Assembly: GCA_041946685.1 (NCBI GenBank)
Contig: JBHGAV010000075.1
Coordinates: 1 to 16,919 of the forward strand
Reading direction: 5' to 3'
DNA length: 16,919 nt
Origin: JBHGAV01 sp041946685
Lineage (GTDB): Bacteria > Acidobacteriota > Terriglobia > Bryobacterales > Bryobacteraceae
Positions 6,742 through 14,473 of this stretch are shown piece after piece; the first letter of the stretch is position 1; each line of letters starts with the position of its first letter. Position numbers and translations under genes: made by a program. The notes under the pieces are model-generated. The model was not told the origin of the DNA. It searched no databases and saw only the letters and a program-made list of their open reading frames with translations.

Positions 6742-7608
6742 CTAGGCCCGCTGCCGGTACTTCGGGTCGAGGCGGAGCCGCAGCCAGTCGCCCAACAGGT
6801 TCGCCGCCAGACAGGTCAGCAGGATGCACAGACCGGGCAGCGTGATCAGCCACCAGGCCGAATCGATAAACTCGCGCCCCTCCGCCACCATCAATCCCCA
6901 CTCTGGGGTCGGTGCGGAGACCCCCATGCCCAGGAAGCTCAGCGAGGCGGCCAGGATGATGGTGATGCCGAGCTGGAGCGTTGCGAGGACGATCATCGTG
7001 TTTACAATGTTCGGGAAGATGTGCTTCCACAGGATGCGGAGGGTACTGCAGCCCGTGATCCGTGCCAGCACGATGTAGTCCTGCGTCTTGATCCGCAGCA
7101 CCTCGGACCGGATCACGCGGGCGTACGAAGCCCATCCCAGCACGGCCAGGACGGCCACGAGGTTGAGCAGTCCTGGCCCGATAACCCCTGCGAGCGCCAC
7201 GCCGACCAAGAGGTACGGCATCGAGAGCATGGCGTCGGTCATCCGCATCAGCACCGCGTCCACCTTGCCGCCGACGTAGCCGGCCGTGATCGCCACGGAG
7301 GTTCCCAGGAAGCCGGAAAAAAAGACCGCCATGCAGCCGACCAGAAGCGAGATCCTCGCCCCCACCACCAGGCGGCTGAGGAAGTCCCGCCCCAGGTGAT
7401 CCGTGCCGAGCGGATGGCTGAGGCTTCCGCCGGCGCGCCAGATCGGGGGGAAGAACTGGGCGGCGAGGTCGCTCTCCTCAGGGTTGTATCGCACCAGGTA
7501 GGGGCCCAGGGTGCTGGCGACCAAAACCGCGGCCAGGATGATCACGGGGAGCCACGGAATGCCGGCGAGCTTTGCCCGCAGCGAAGACGGTTTGTTGACG
7601 CCGACCAA
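6742..7608 (-). CDS. ABC importer permease 2 (DppC/OppC type), TTG start
   Basis: A 288-aa inner-membrane permease. It has an N-terminal membrane helix (about 16-36), the family segment HPLGTDHLGRD (65-75), then five further hydrophobic spans (about 84-110, 131-160, 201-225, 252-275). The EAA loop, ARITGCSTLRILWKHIFPN (182-200), contacts the ATPases. The only frame-matching ATG lies far upstream inside the preceding gene. A TTG at 7608 is preceded by AGGAGG with 6 nt spacing, gives the usual family length and falls 23 nt after the upstream permease stop, so I take TTG as the start. It forms a heterodimeric channel with the upstream permease. Confidence 0.93.
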   Translation of the reverse strand: MVGVNKPSSLRAKLAGIPWLPVIILAAVLVASTLGPYLVRYNPEESDLAAQFFPPIWRAGGSLSHPLGTDHLGRDFLSRLVVGARISLLVGCMAVFFSGFLGTSVAITAGYVGGKVDAVLMRMTDAMLSMPYLLVGVALAGVIGPGLLNLVAVLAVLGWASYARVIRSEVLRIKTQDYIVLARITGCSTLRILWKHIFPNIVNTMIVLATLQLGITIILAASLSFLGMGVSAPTPEWGLMVAEGREFIDSAWWLITLPGLCILLTCLAANLLGDWLRLRLDPKYRQRA

Positions 7609-7631
7609 GATCTTCCTCCTCGCGACGATTG

Positions 7632-8549
7632 CTACTCGTATCGAATCCGGGGATCGATGTAGGCGTACAGGACGTCGATGAACAGGTTGACGAACAAGTA
7701 CCCCGACGAGACGATGACCACAATCGTCTGCACGACCGGATAGTCCCGGTTGTACACGGACCAGACCGCTAAGCGCCCTACCCCCGGCCACGCGAACACC
7801 GTCTCGGTCACCAGCGACCCGCTGAGAAACTGCACGAACTGCACGCCGAAAAGCGTCAGGATCGGCAACGAGGCGTTCTTGGCAGCATGCTTCCAGATGA
7901 CCAGCCGCTCCGGCAGGCCCTTAATCCGGCACAGTTTGATGTACTCGGAATCCAGGACATTCAACATCGAGGAACGCGCCAGGCGCGTGAAGGCCGCCAT
8001 GGAGTACCAGCCGAGGGTGAATCCCGGCAAGATGAGGTGCTTGAAGCCGCCGGTCCCCGACGTCGGCAGGAGCCGCAGCGCGACGGCAAAGAACAAGATC
8101 AGCATGATGCCCACCCAGAAGGTGGGCATCGACTGACCAGCCAGGGCAAAGGCCCGGCCGAACGTATCGACCTTCCCGCCCGGTGCCGTCGCGGACAAGA
8201 CTCCGATGGTGGTCCCGATACTCGCACTGAGCACGATCGCAAAGCTCGCAAGCTGCACGGTCGCGCCGAACCGTTCCACGAAGATCTTCAGCGTGGGCTC
8301 GCCCCAGTAGATGGATTTCCCAAAGTCGCCGCGCAGCATGCCGCCGACGTAGCGCAGGTACTGGAGGTAGGTCGGCTGGTCGAGCCCCCAGGCCTTCCGG
8401 GCCAGCGCTCGGTCCTGTTCGGTGGCGAGCGGGCTCAACATCAGGTCCGCCGGATCGCCCGTGAGCCGGGTGAGCATGAACACGGCAATCGTGATAATCC
8501 AGATCGTCACCAGGGTCTGCACCAGCCGCTTCAGGATGTAACGGCGCAT
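7632..8549 (-). CDS. ABC importer permease 1 (DppB/OppB type)
   Basis: A 305-aa inner-membrane permease of the peptide/nickel ABC family. The N-terminus MRRYILKRLVQTLVTIWIITIAVF gives the first helix, followed by the usual RLTGDPAD and GDFGKSI periplasmic segments. Further membrane spans lie at about 99-120, 139-160, 173-190, 228-250 and 273-295. The EAA loop is at about 203-226 (YIKLCRIKGLPERLVIWKHAAKN), and ETVFAWPGVGRL is a family hallmark. The ATG has GGGAGAT upstream. It follows the crotonase gene after a 112-nt spacer with a perfect hairpin and precedes the partner permease by 23 nt. Confidence 0.96.
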   Translation of the reverse strand: MRRYILKRLVQTLVTIWIITIAVFMLTRLTGDPADLMLSPLATEQDRALARKAWGLDQPTYLQYLRYVGGMLRGDFGKSIYWGEPTLKIFVERFGATVQLASFAIVLSASIGTTIGVLSATAPGGKVDTFGRAFALAGQSMPTFWVGIMLILFFAVALRLLPTSGTGGFKHLILPGFTLGWYSMAAFTRLARSSMLNVLDSEYIKLCRIKGLPERLVIWKHAAKNASLPILTLFGVQFVQFLSGSLVTETVFAWPGVGRLAVWSVYNRDYPVVQTIVVIVSSGYLFVNLFIDVLYAYIDPRIRYE

Positions 8550-8608
8550 CCCTTATCTCCCGGAAACGAACCTACACCCAGTACGCGTCCATCTGCCGGC
8601 CCGGCTCG

Positions 8609-8638
8609 GGCGGCTGCGGCCGGCCCTTCGCAGCCGCC
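8609..8638 (-). repeat. Perfect 10-bp inverted repeat between crotonase and permease genes
   Basis: GGCGGCTGCG (8609-8618) and CGCAGCCGCC (8629-8638) are exact reverse complements around a 10-nt loop. The hairpin lies 23 nt after the crotonase stop and about 60 nt before the permease start in minus-strand RNA. No U-run follows, so full intrinsic termination is unlikely. An intercistronic stem of this kind could slow decay of the upstream message, or reduce expression of the permeases relative to the binding proteins. Confidence 0.5.
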
Positions 8639-8661
8639 ACGAGATCGCTGTCTCCGCCGGA

Positions 8662-9453
8662 CTAACGGCCCTGGTACACAGGTTTCCGCTTGTCCAGGAA
8701 CGCCCGCTGAGCCTCCTTGCGGTCCTCGGTGGTGTGTAGAAACAGGTCTTGCTGCAAGCCAAACTCGTGGATCGCCGTATACTGAAGTAAGGACAGCGCG
8801 AAATTCATCTTCGTCTTGGTGGCCGCAACGCCGAGCGGGGGTACGGCCTCCAGCAGTTGCGCGACCGCATCCACCTCCGCATCCAACTGTTCCGGCGCCG
8901 CGCACTTGTAGATGAGACCCCACTGCTCAGCCTGTTGCGCCGATACCCAGGCCCCGGTCATGGCCATGAAGAGGGCCCGCGGACGCCCGACGCTGTAGAG
9001 CAGCGGCAGGGGGCCGCTCAGGCCGGTGCTGATTTCCCGCAGGGCGAACCGCGCGGTGGTGGAGGCGACCACGATGTCCACCGTCACTAGGGCGAGGACA
9101 CACCCGCCGCCGGCTGCCGGCCCGTTGATCCGGCCAATCACCGGCTTGCGCATGGTCTTGAGGAAGTCGTGGGCGGCAAAGTTGACGCGGTTATAGTGCT
9201 CGTAGGTCGTCTTGTCCTGCTTCGACGTGACGCTCTGATCCTGGCCCGCACAGAAGACTGTGCCCGCGCCCGTGAGGATGACCACCCGCGTCTCGGGATC
9301 GGCGTCCGCCGCGCGCGCGGCATCGAGGAGCTCCTCGTACAGCTTGGTGTTGGTTGCGTTCCGCTTCTCGGGCCGGTTGAGTGTAATGGTCGTTCGCATA
9401 CCCTTCTTTTCGCACAGGATCGTCTCGTACTGCGTGACGGCGTTCTCCGACAT
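8662..9453 (-). CDS. Enoyl-CoA hydratase/isomerase (crotonase) family protein with altered active site
   Basis: A 263-aa crotonase-fold protein. Oxyanion-hole segments are present: FCAGQD (67-72) and GPAAGGG (111-117). In rat enoyl-CoA hydratase two Glu residues (144 and 164) catalyse hydration. The counterpart of Glu164 is Glu140 (LREISTGL), but the counterpart of Glu144 is Val119 (GGGCV instead of GGGCE). Plain syn-hydration is therefore doubtful; isomerase, hydrolase or other crotonase chemistry is possible. The usual G-A-G-G-T segment after the second Glu is also changed, to SGPLPLLYSVGRPRAL. The ATG has AGGAGG with 7 nt spacing. It sits between the second binding-protein gene and the permeases, which is unusual inside a transporter set and suggests the enzyme acts on the imported compound. 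Confidence 0.92.
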   Translation of the reverse strand: MSENAVTQYETILCEKKGMRTTITLNRPEKRNATNTKLYEELLDAARAADADPETRVVILTGAGTVFCAGQDQSVTSKQDKTTYEHYNRVNFAAHDFLKTMRKPVIGRINGPAAGGGCVLALVTVDIVVASTTARFALREISTGLSGPLPLLYSVGRPRALFMAMTGAWVSAQQAEQWGLIYKCAAPEQLDAEVDAVAQLLEAVPPLGVAATKTKMNFALSLLQYTAIHEFGLQQDLFLHTTEDRKEAQRAFLDKRKPVYQGR

Positions 9454-9534
9454 TTCACGGCCTCCTGGAATTGGTTACCTTCAGCATCCCTGCCGCCGGG
9501 CAGACCCAGTGGAAGCCGGGCCCCCCGCCTTGCC

Positions 9535-11094
9535 CTACTTCAGCGTGACGCCTTCGAGGTGAGCGGTTGCGTAGATATTGCCGCGCCAGCGCGTGTATTC
9601 CTTGACTTTCGGCCCGTAACAGAAGATCGACTTCGTCTCGACGAACGAGACGAGGCGGGCCTCATCGGCGATGATTCGGACGGCCTCCTCCAGGATCTTA
9701 CGGCGCTTCTCCCGATCCACGGTCACGAGCTGCTGCTCCCAGAGGCGATTAGTGTCCTCGTTGTTCAACTGCGACCAGCCAGGCGCCTTCGCGCCCCAGA
9801 TGTTGTTTTTCGACCCAACGTCGAACCGCGTCTCGCCACTGCCCGAGATCGGAAGCCCTTTGAGCTTCTTTCCCGTGTAGGCGGCCGAGAATGCCCCCGT
9901 CTCCATCACCTGCAGCTTCGTCTTAATCCCGATCTTTGCGAGGTAGCTCGCTGCAGCCTCCGCAATCTGAGGCTGGAAAGGGCTCGAGGCCGACTGGAAG
10001 GTCTGCAGGTCCCACACGCCTGGCAGACCGTTGGGGTACCCCGCCAGCGCCAGCAGTGCCTTCGCCTTGGCCGGGTCGTAGGGGTAAGGCTTGAGGTCCT
10101 TTGGAATGCCGAAGGCAAAACTCCCCTCAGGGAAGACGGCCGGGAAGCCCTCTCCTCGGAACACCGCCTTGGCAATCGCCTCCCGGTCAATGCCATACGC
10201 CACCGCCCGCCGAACGCGGACATCCGACCAGGGCGAGGCCTTGTCGTACTGCTCGGCAAAGGTCATCAGCGCGACCCCGCCGCTCTCCGTGCTGGCAATC
10301 CCGAGGTTGGGAGAATTCTTCACCTGTTGATACATTTCCCCCTGGCAGTCCTTCGCGATGTCAATCTCGCCGGTGCGGAGTGCTGCCAGCCGGGCGGCGC
10401 TCTCAGGAATAATCTTGATCACCAGAGTCTTGAAGCGTGGCGGGGCACCGTAGTAATTATCGAACGCCTCGAATTCGTACTCACTCCCCTTCACCCTCTT
10501 GACGAATTTGAACTGGCCCGTGCCGACCGGCTGTTCGTTGGAGAATACCTCGTCCCCCACCTTCTCGATGAACTTCTTCGGGACAGGTGGCACCAAGTCC
10601 GCGTAAAGCGGGAATACCGCATATGGCACTCTGAAGTGATAGCGTACGTGGTACGGATCGACCGCTTCAACGCGCTCCAGGGCCTCGGTAAGCCCCGAAA
10701 CCGACAGGCCTGCACTGATTTCCGGCCGCTTCATGCGCTCGATCCCGAAGACCACATCCTCCGCCGTCAGCGTCTCGCCGTTGTGCCACTTCACCCCTTT
10801 TCGCAGTAGGACGTCCCAGGTCTTGCCATCGGGGCTGACGGTCCAGGAGGATGCCAGGCCGGGGACGAACTCCCCGCTGGGCGAATACTCCACGAGCAGC
10901 CCATTGATGGCCCGCGAGATCTCACTGTTCGTCGATCCGGAGGGTCGCTGAAAGTCCAGCCGCTCCGCCCCCAGCGTCGCCACGCCGATGGCAAGTCTTC
11001 CGCTGGGCTGTCCCGCGAGACCGCTGACGGGTATCAGCATCAACCCACATAGGATTGCTACCGCCAGAACTCGGCATCGTCCCGAACCTTTCAT
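9535..11094 (-). CDS. ABC importer substrate-binding protein B (family 5)
   Basis: A 519-aa secreted binding protein of the SBP_bac_5 (DppA/OppA/NikA) family. It has a Sec signal peptide (basic KGSGRCR, hydrophobic core about 9-23, likely cleavage after SGLA at 27). Typical segments follow: PSGEFVPGLASSWTVSPDGKTW with the later TLTAEDVVFGIERMK, then SPWSDVRVRRAVAYGIDREAI, and a C-terminal NNEDTNRLW ... REKRRKILEEA. The open frame continues 10 codons upstream, but the ATG at 11094 has AGGAGGT 6 nt upstream and begins the signal peptide. It is a close paralogue of binding protein A, with the CoA-transferase gene between them. It captures the ligand in the periplasm and hands it to the permeases encoded downstream. 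The ligand is unknown; the family binds peptides, opines, nickel complexes and other solutes. Confidence 0.95.
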   Translation of the reverse strand: MKGSGRCRVLAVAILCGLMLIPVSGLAGQPSGRLAIGVATLGAERLDFQRPSGSTNSEISRAINGLLVEYSPSGEFVPGLASSWTVSPDGKTWDVLLRKGVKWHNGETLTAEDVVFGIERMKRPEISAGLSVSGLTEALERVEAVDPYHVRYHFRVPYAVFPLYADLVPPVPKKFIEKVGDEVFSNEQPVGTGQFKFVKRVKGSEYEFEAFDNYYGAPPRFKTLVIKIIPESAARLAALRTGEIDIAKDCQGEMYQQVKNSPNLGIASTESGGVALMTFAEQYDKASPWSDVRVRRAVAYGIDREAIAKAVFRGEGFPAVFPEGSFAFGIPKDLKPYPYDPAKAKALLALAGYPNGLPGVWDLQTFQSASSPFQPQIAEAAASYLAKIGIKTKLQVMETGAFSAAYTGKKLKGLPISGSGETRFDVGSKNNIWGAKAPGWSQLNNEDTNRLWEQQLVTVDREKRRKILEEAVRIIADEARLVSFVETKSIFCYGPKVKEYTRWRGNIYATAHLEGVTLK

Positions 11095-11230
11095 GATCCC
11101 ACCTCCTATGGAAGGTTTCGCCATGTTAGGTGCTCGGTCTTCCGATCACGGTCCGGCAGCTCGTACCGCATCCCTTTCGTCGTGCTTCGCGGACTCGCCC
11201 GATGAATCTGTCTCTGGATACCGCCGCCCC

Positions 11231-12517
11231 TCAGGATGAGCCGCTGGGGGTCTCCGCCGCCGCGCGGCCGGGGATGCCAGCTGGAATGCCTAAGCGCGCG
11301 AGGTCCGCCGGCGAAAGGCCAAGGGCCTCCTGTAGCACCTCCGCCGTATGCTCACCCAGGAAGGGCGCCCGGCGTGGTGGCGGCAACCGGAGGCGCGAGA
11401 ACTTCACCGGGGTCCCGGTCGTCCGGAGGCTGCCGCCGATCCCGTCGTCGACCTCGATGAACAGCTCTCGCTTCTTCAAGTGCTCGCACTCATACACTTC
11501 TTTCGCGTCCTGGACGGGCCCCACGCTGAAGCCGAGGTCCAATAAAACCTTGACCGCATCGTCACGCCTCGTGTGACTGAGCCAGGCCTCGAGCGTCGCT
11601 TTCGCGATCGGGAAGCAGCGCTCGCAGCCCGGATGGCGGGGGTCGAATTCCTCGTGACCGATCATGTCGGGGCGCCCGATGAGGCGAAACAGGTCGTGCC
11701 ACCGCTCGGGCACCGTGCCCCACATCGACACCGCGATGTACCCGTCCGCGCATTTCAGCCGGCTCGTGAACGTTAATGGCCATCCGCGGACGCCATGTGT
11801 CGCGACGCCGGTGACATGGTAGTCAGTGATCGCGTTGAAACACATCGATGCGAGGCAGTCGTACATCGCCACGTCGATGAATTGGCCCTGGTCGGTCTGA
11901 GTCCGGGAGCGCAAAGCGAGGAGAGTGGCCATCGCGGCCCAGAGACCGGGAATCGTATCCCCCAGTCCGGCGCCAACTGAAACCGGCGGTTCGCCGGGCT
12001 CGCCGGACACAGACATCAAGCCGCTCATGGCCTGCGAGGTTGCATTGTTGGCCTGGCGCCCCGACCAGGGGCCGATGTAGGGCTTCAGCTGCCCGAACCC
12101 GCTGATCGCCACATAGATAATGCGGGGATTGACCTCACACAGGGACTCGTAGCCGAGGCCGAGACGATCCATGGTCCCAGGGCTGAAATTCTCCAGCACG
12201 ACATCGCTCGCTGCTACCAACTTCCGAAACACCTCCTTGCCCGATGCGGACTTCAGATCGAGGGCAACGCCTCGTCGGTTACGGTTCAGCGTGAGGAACG
12301 CGCCGCTCACCCGCAGCCCGTTGCGCTCGATGAAGGGCGCAACTCCACGCACTTGCTCACCCTTGGGTGGCTCGATCTTGATCACATCGGCACCGAAGTC
12401 GGCCAGGATCGAGGCGCAGAATGGGCCGGCCAGAATGTGCGTGAGATCGAGGATGCGAACACCGGCCAGCGGTAAGGGCGTCTTTACGCTGCCAGCAGCG
12501 CCATTGTCATTGCCCAT
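11231..12517 (-). CDS. CaiB/BaiF-family (class III) CoA-transferase
   Basis: A 428-aa class III CoA-transferase, which moves CoA between an acyl-CoA donor and a carboxylic acid. The N-terminus is typical: LAGVRILDLTHILAGPFCA, GADVIKIEPPKGE, then LNRNRRGVALDLKS and ENFSPGTMDRLGLGYE. Asp187 in GAGLGDTIPG matches the Asp that forms the acyl-anhydride/CoA-thioester intermediate in formyl-CoA transferase. QGQFIDVAMYDCLA and the C-terminal segment LGEHTAEVL also fit. Length is normal. The ATG at 12517 has GGAGG with 5 nt spacing. It lies 31 nt after binding protein A and 136 nt before binding protein B, so it is embedded between two transporter genes. It probably activates the imported acid to its CoA thioester (inference). 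Known relatives act on succinate/itaconate, mesaconate, carnitine, oxalate and bile acids. Confidence 0.96.
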   Translation of the reverse strand: MGNDNGAAGSVKTPLPLAGVRILDLTHILAGPFCASILADFGADVIKIEPPKGEQVRGVAPFIERNGLRVSGAFLTLNRNRRGVALDLKSASGKEVFRKLVAASDVVLENFSPGTMDRLGLGYESLCEVNPRIIYVAISGFGQLKPYIGPWSGRQANNATSQAMSGLMSVSGEPGEPPVSVGAGLGDTIPGLWAAMATLLALRSRTQTDQGQFIDVAMYDCLASMCFNAITDYHVTGVATHGVRGWPLTFTSRLKCADGYIAVSMWGTVPERWHDLFRLIGRPDMIGHEEFDPRHPGCERCFPIAKATLEAWLSHTRRDDAVKVLLDLGFSVGPVQDAKEVYECEHLKKRELFIEVDDGIGGSLRTTGTPVKFSRLRLPPPRRAPFLGEHTAEVLQEALGLSPADLARLGIPAGIPGRAAAETPSGSS

Positions 12518-12548
12518 CCCGTCCTCCTTCGGACTAGCTTAGCTAGCG

Positions 12549-14108
12549 TTAATTCAGGACGATGTTCTCGAGATTGTCGGATACCCATGGTGCCCCGAGC
12601 CGGAGCTTGTACTCCTTCACCTTCGGGCCTAGACCGAAGATACTCTTGGTCTCGACGAACGGATTGAAGTGCACGCGGTCCATGATGGTGCGGGCCGCCT
12701 CCTCCAGAATTTGCCGTCGCTTCTCGCGATCCGCGGTCGACGTTTGCAGGTCCCAGAGGCGGTTGGTGTCCTCGTCCTTCAGCCAGGACCACCCATCTGC
12801 CCGAGCCGCCCAGACGTTGTTTTTCAGACCAAGATCGAAGCGCGTCTCGCCGCTCCCGGTCACCGGGATGCCGGACAGCTTCTTCCCCTTCCAGGCCGCG
12901 CCGAACGCCCCGCCTTCGATCACCTGGTACTTCGTCTTGATGCCGATCTTGGCCAAATATCCGGCTACCGCTTCTGTGGCTTCGACTTGAAACGGCGTAG
13001 ATCCGGACCGCATTGTCTGCAGATCCCAGACGCCGGGGAGCCCGTTGGGAAATCCAGCCGCGGCCAGCAGCGCCTTCGCCTTGGCGGGATCGTAGGGGAA
13101 AGGCTTCAAGTCTTTTGGCATGCCGAAGGCGAAATGACCTTCGGGGAACACGGCGGGAATCGCCTCTCCACGAAAGACGACCTTCGCAATGGCCTCGCGA
13201 TCGATGGCCAAAGCCGCCGCTCGCCGTACGCGTACGTCGGACCAGGGCGACTTCGGATCCAGGCGCTCCGCGAAAATCATGTAGCTCACGGCTCCGCACA
13301 AGGTACTCGTGGTGTGCAGGCCTGGGGTGCTCCTCACCTCATCCAGCATCTTGCCTTGGACGTCTTTGGCGATGTCGATCTCCCCGGTCTTCAGTGCGGC
13401 CAATCGGGTGGCGTTTTCCGGGATAATCTTCACGATCAGCGTCTTGAACGGCGGCTTGTTTCCGAAGTAATCCTCAAAAGCCTCGAACTCGTACTCGCTG
13501 CCTTTGATCCGTCGCACAAACTTGAACGGGCCGGTCCCAACCGGCTTCTCGTCGAAGGTCGCGTCGCCCACCTTCTCAATATATTTCTTCGGCATAGGCG
13601 GAACCAGGTTGACGTAGTACTCAAAGGTCACATAGGGCGTCTTGAAGTGGTACCGAACATGTGTGTCACTGACGGCCTCGACTTTTTCGAGAAAATCGAG
13701 GAAAGGCGCAGTCTGTGTCCCCGCCGCAATCTCCGGTCGTCTCATCCGCTCGACGCCGTAGACCACATCTTCGCCCGTGAGCGTGTCACCATTGTGCCAC
13801 TTGATCCCCTTGCGCAGGACGAGGTCCCAGGTCTTCGCGTCCGCGCTCGGCTTCCATGACTCTGCCAGGCCGGATATGCGCTCGCCGTTCATTCCGAACT
13901 CAATAAAGTGGCGGCTGAGAATCCGTACCAACTCCGTGTTGGTCGCATCTGCCAGGCCTCTCGAGTAGTCCAGCTTCTCGCCCCCCAAACTCGGCACCCC
14001 GAGCACCAACTTGCCGGCGCGGGCGCCGGCAAGTACAGGTTCCGACGTCACTGTGACGATGGCCCCGACGACGAAGAGCACGGCCAACACTGTCAGTAAT
14101 CGCTTCAT
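12549..14108 (-). CDS. ABC importer substrate-binding protein A (family 5)
   Basis: A 519-aa periplasmic solute-binding protein (SBP_bac_5), first structural gene of the cluster. The signal peptide is MKRLL plus a hydrophobic core to about residue 20, with likely cleavage after PVLA (27). SBP landmarks: SADAKTWDLVLRKGIKWHNG, GEDVVYGVERMRRPEI, SPWSDVRVRRAAALAIDREA, and a C-terminal DEDTNRLWDL ... REKRRQILEEA. The open frame extends 25 codons upstream, but the ATG at 14108 has GGAGGT 6 nt upstream and starts the signal peptide. It has exactly the same length as binding protein B and shares long identical runs with it (DPAKAKALLA, NGLPGVWDLQT, YLAKIGIKTK, SGSGETRFD, FVETKSIF, GPKVKEY), so the two arose by duplication. 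Both presumably use the single permease/ATPase set downstream. Confidence 0.95.
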   Translation of the reverse strand: MKRLLTVLAVLFVVGAIVTVTSEPVLAGARAGKLVLGVPSLGGEKLDYSRGLADATNTELVRILSRHFIEFGMNGERISGLAESWKPSADAKTWDLVLRKGIKWHNGDTLTGEDVVYGVERMRRPEIAAGTQTAPFLDFLEKVEAVSDTHVRYHFKTPYVTFEYYVNLVPPMPKKYIEKVGDATFDEKPVGTGPFKFVRRIKGSEYEFEAFEDYFGNKPPFKTLIVKIIPENATRLAALKTGEIDIAKDVQGKMLDEVRSTPGLHTTSTLCGAVSYMIFAERLDPKSPWSDVRVRRAAALAIDREAIAKVVFRGEAIPAVFPEGHFAFGMPKDLKPFPYDPAKAKALLAAAGFPNGLPGVWDLQTMRSGSTPFQVEATEAVAGYLAKIGIKTKYQVIEGGAFGAAWKGKKLSGIPVTGSGETRFDLGLKNNVWAARADGWSWLKDEDTNRLWDLQTSTADREKRRQILEEAARTIMDRVHFNPFVETKSIFGLGPKVKEYKLRLGAPWVSDNLENIVLN

Positions 14109-14473
14109 TATTCTACCTCCACGTATGGTTGCCCCAGTGATAGAGATGCCCTTCCCAAAGGGCTGGGCTTGGGTGGGTGCCACGGCGTTGTTCTAAGTGG
14201 GCTGTTTGACGGTACCGGGTAGCGGGATGACGGCTCAGGCAGGAAGACCCATTGCCAGTAGGGAACGGCGCCCAGGCACCAGGTCGCTCGTCGCAGAAGA
14301 TACTCGTTCGTCGCAGGTTTGCTGTCGTCGCCCACGAGATTAGCCATGCTCGGCATCACCTCATCGACAACGTGTAGCACAGCAGCCGTAATGGCGTACG
14401 GTTACCAGACACCAGACCCTACATCAGAGCATCACAGTCGGCGTGCGCTTGCCCGCGCCCCGACGGGTCTCGG
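14109..14473 (-). promoter_or_regulatory. 365-bp gene-free leader upstream of binding protein A
   Basis: No convincing gene lies here. It separates the regulator gene from the first structural gene and is the natural place for a regulated promoter, though I see no clear -35/-10 pair. It contains two imperfect direct repeats, TCGCTCGTCGCAG (14284-14296) and TCGTTCGTCGCAG (14304-14316), 20 bp apart. A third TCGTCGC follows at 14325-14331. A small hairpin, GCCCTT (14148-14153) with AAGGGC (14158-14163), lies in the presumed 5' leader 40 nt before the start codon. Confidence 0.45.

Noticed and set aside
9169..10809. 546-codon open frame on the plus strand
   Set aside because: It lies antisense to binding protein B and the crotonase, shows no recognisable domain, and is explained by high GC content reducing stop codons.
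12484..13299. 271-codon minus-strand frame overlapping binding protein A
   Set aside because: Alternative frame of the same strand; Arg-rich, with no motifs, and the true frame carries the whole SBP fold.
12669..13859. 396-codon plus-strand frame
   Set aside because: Antisense shadow of binding protein A with no family resemblance.
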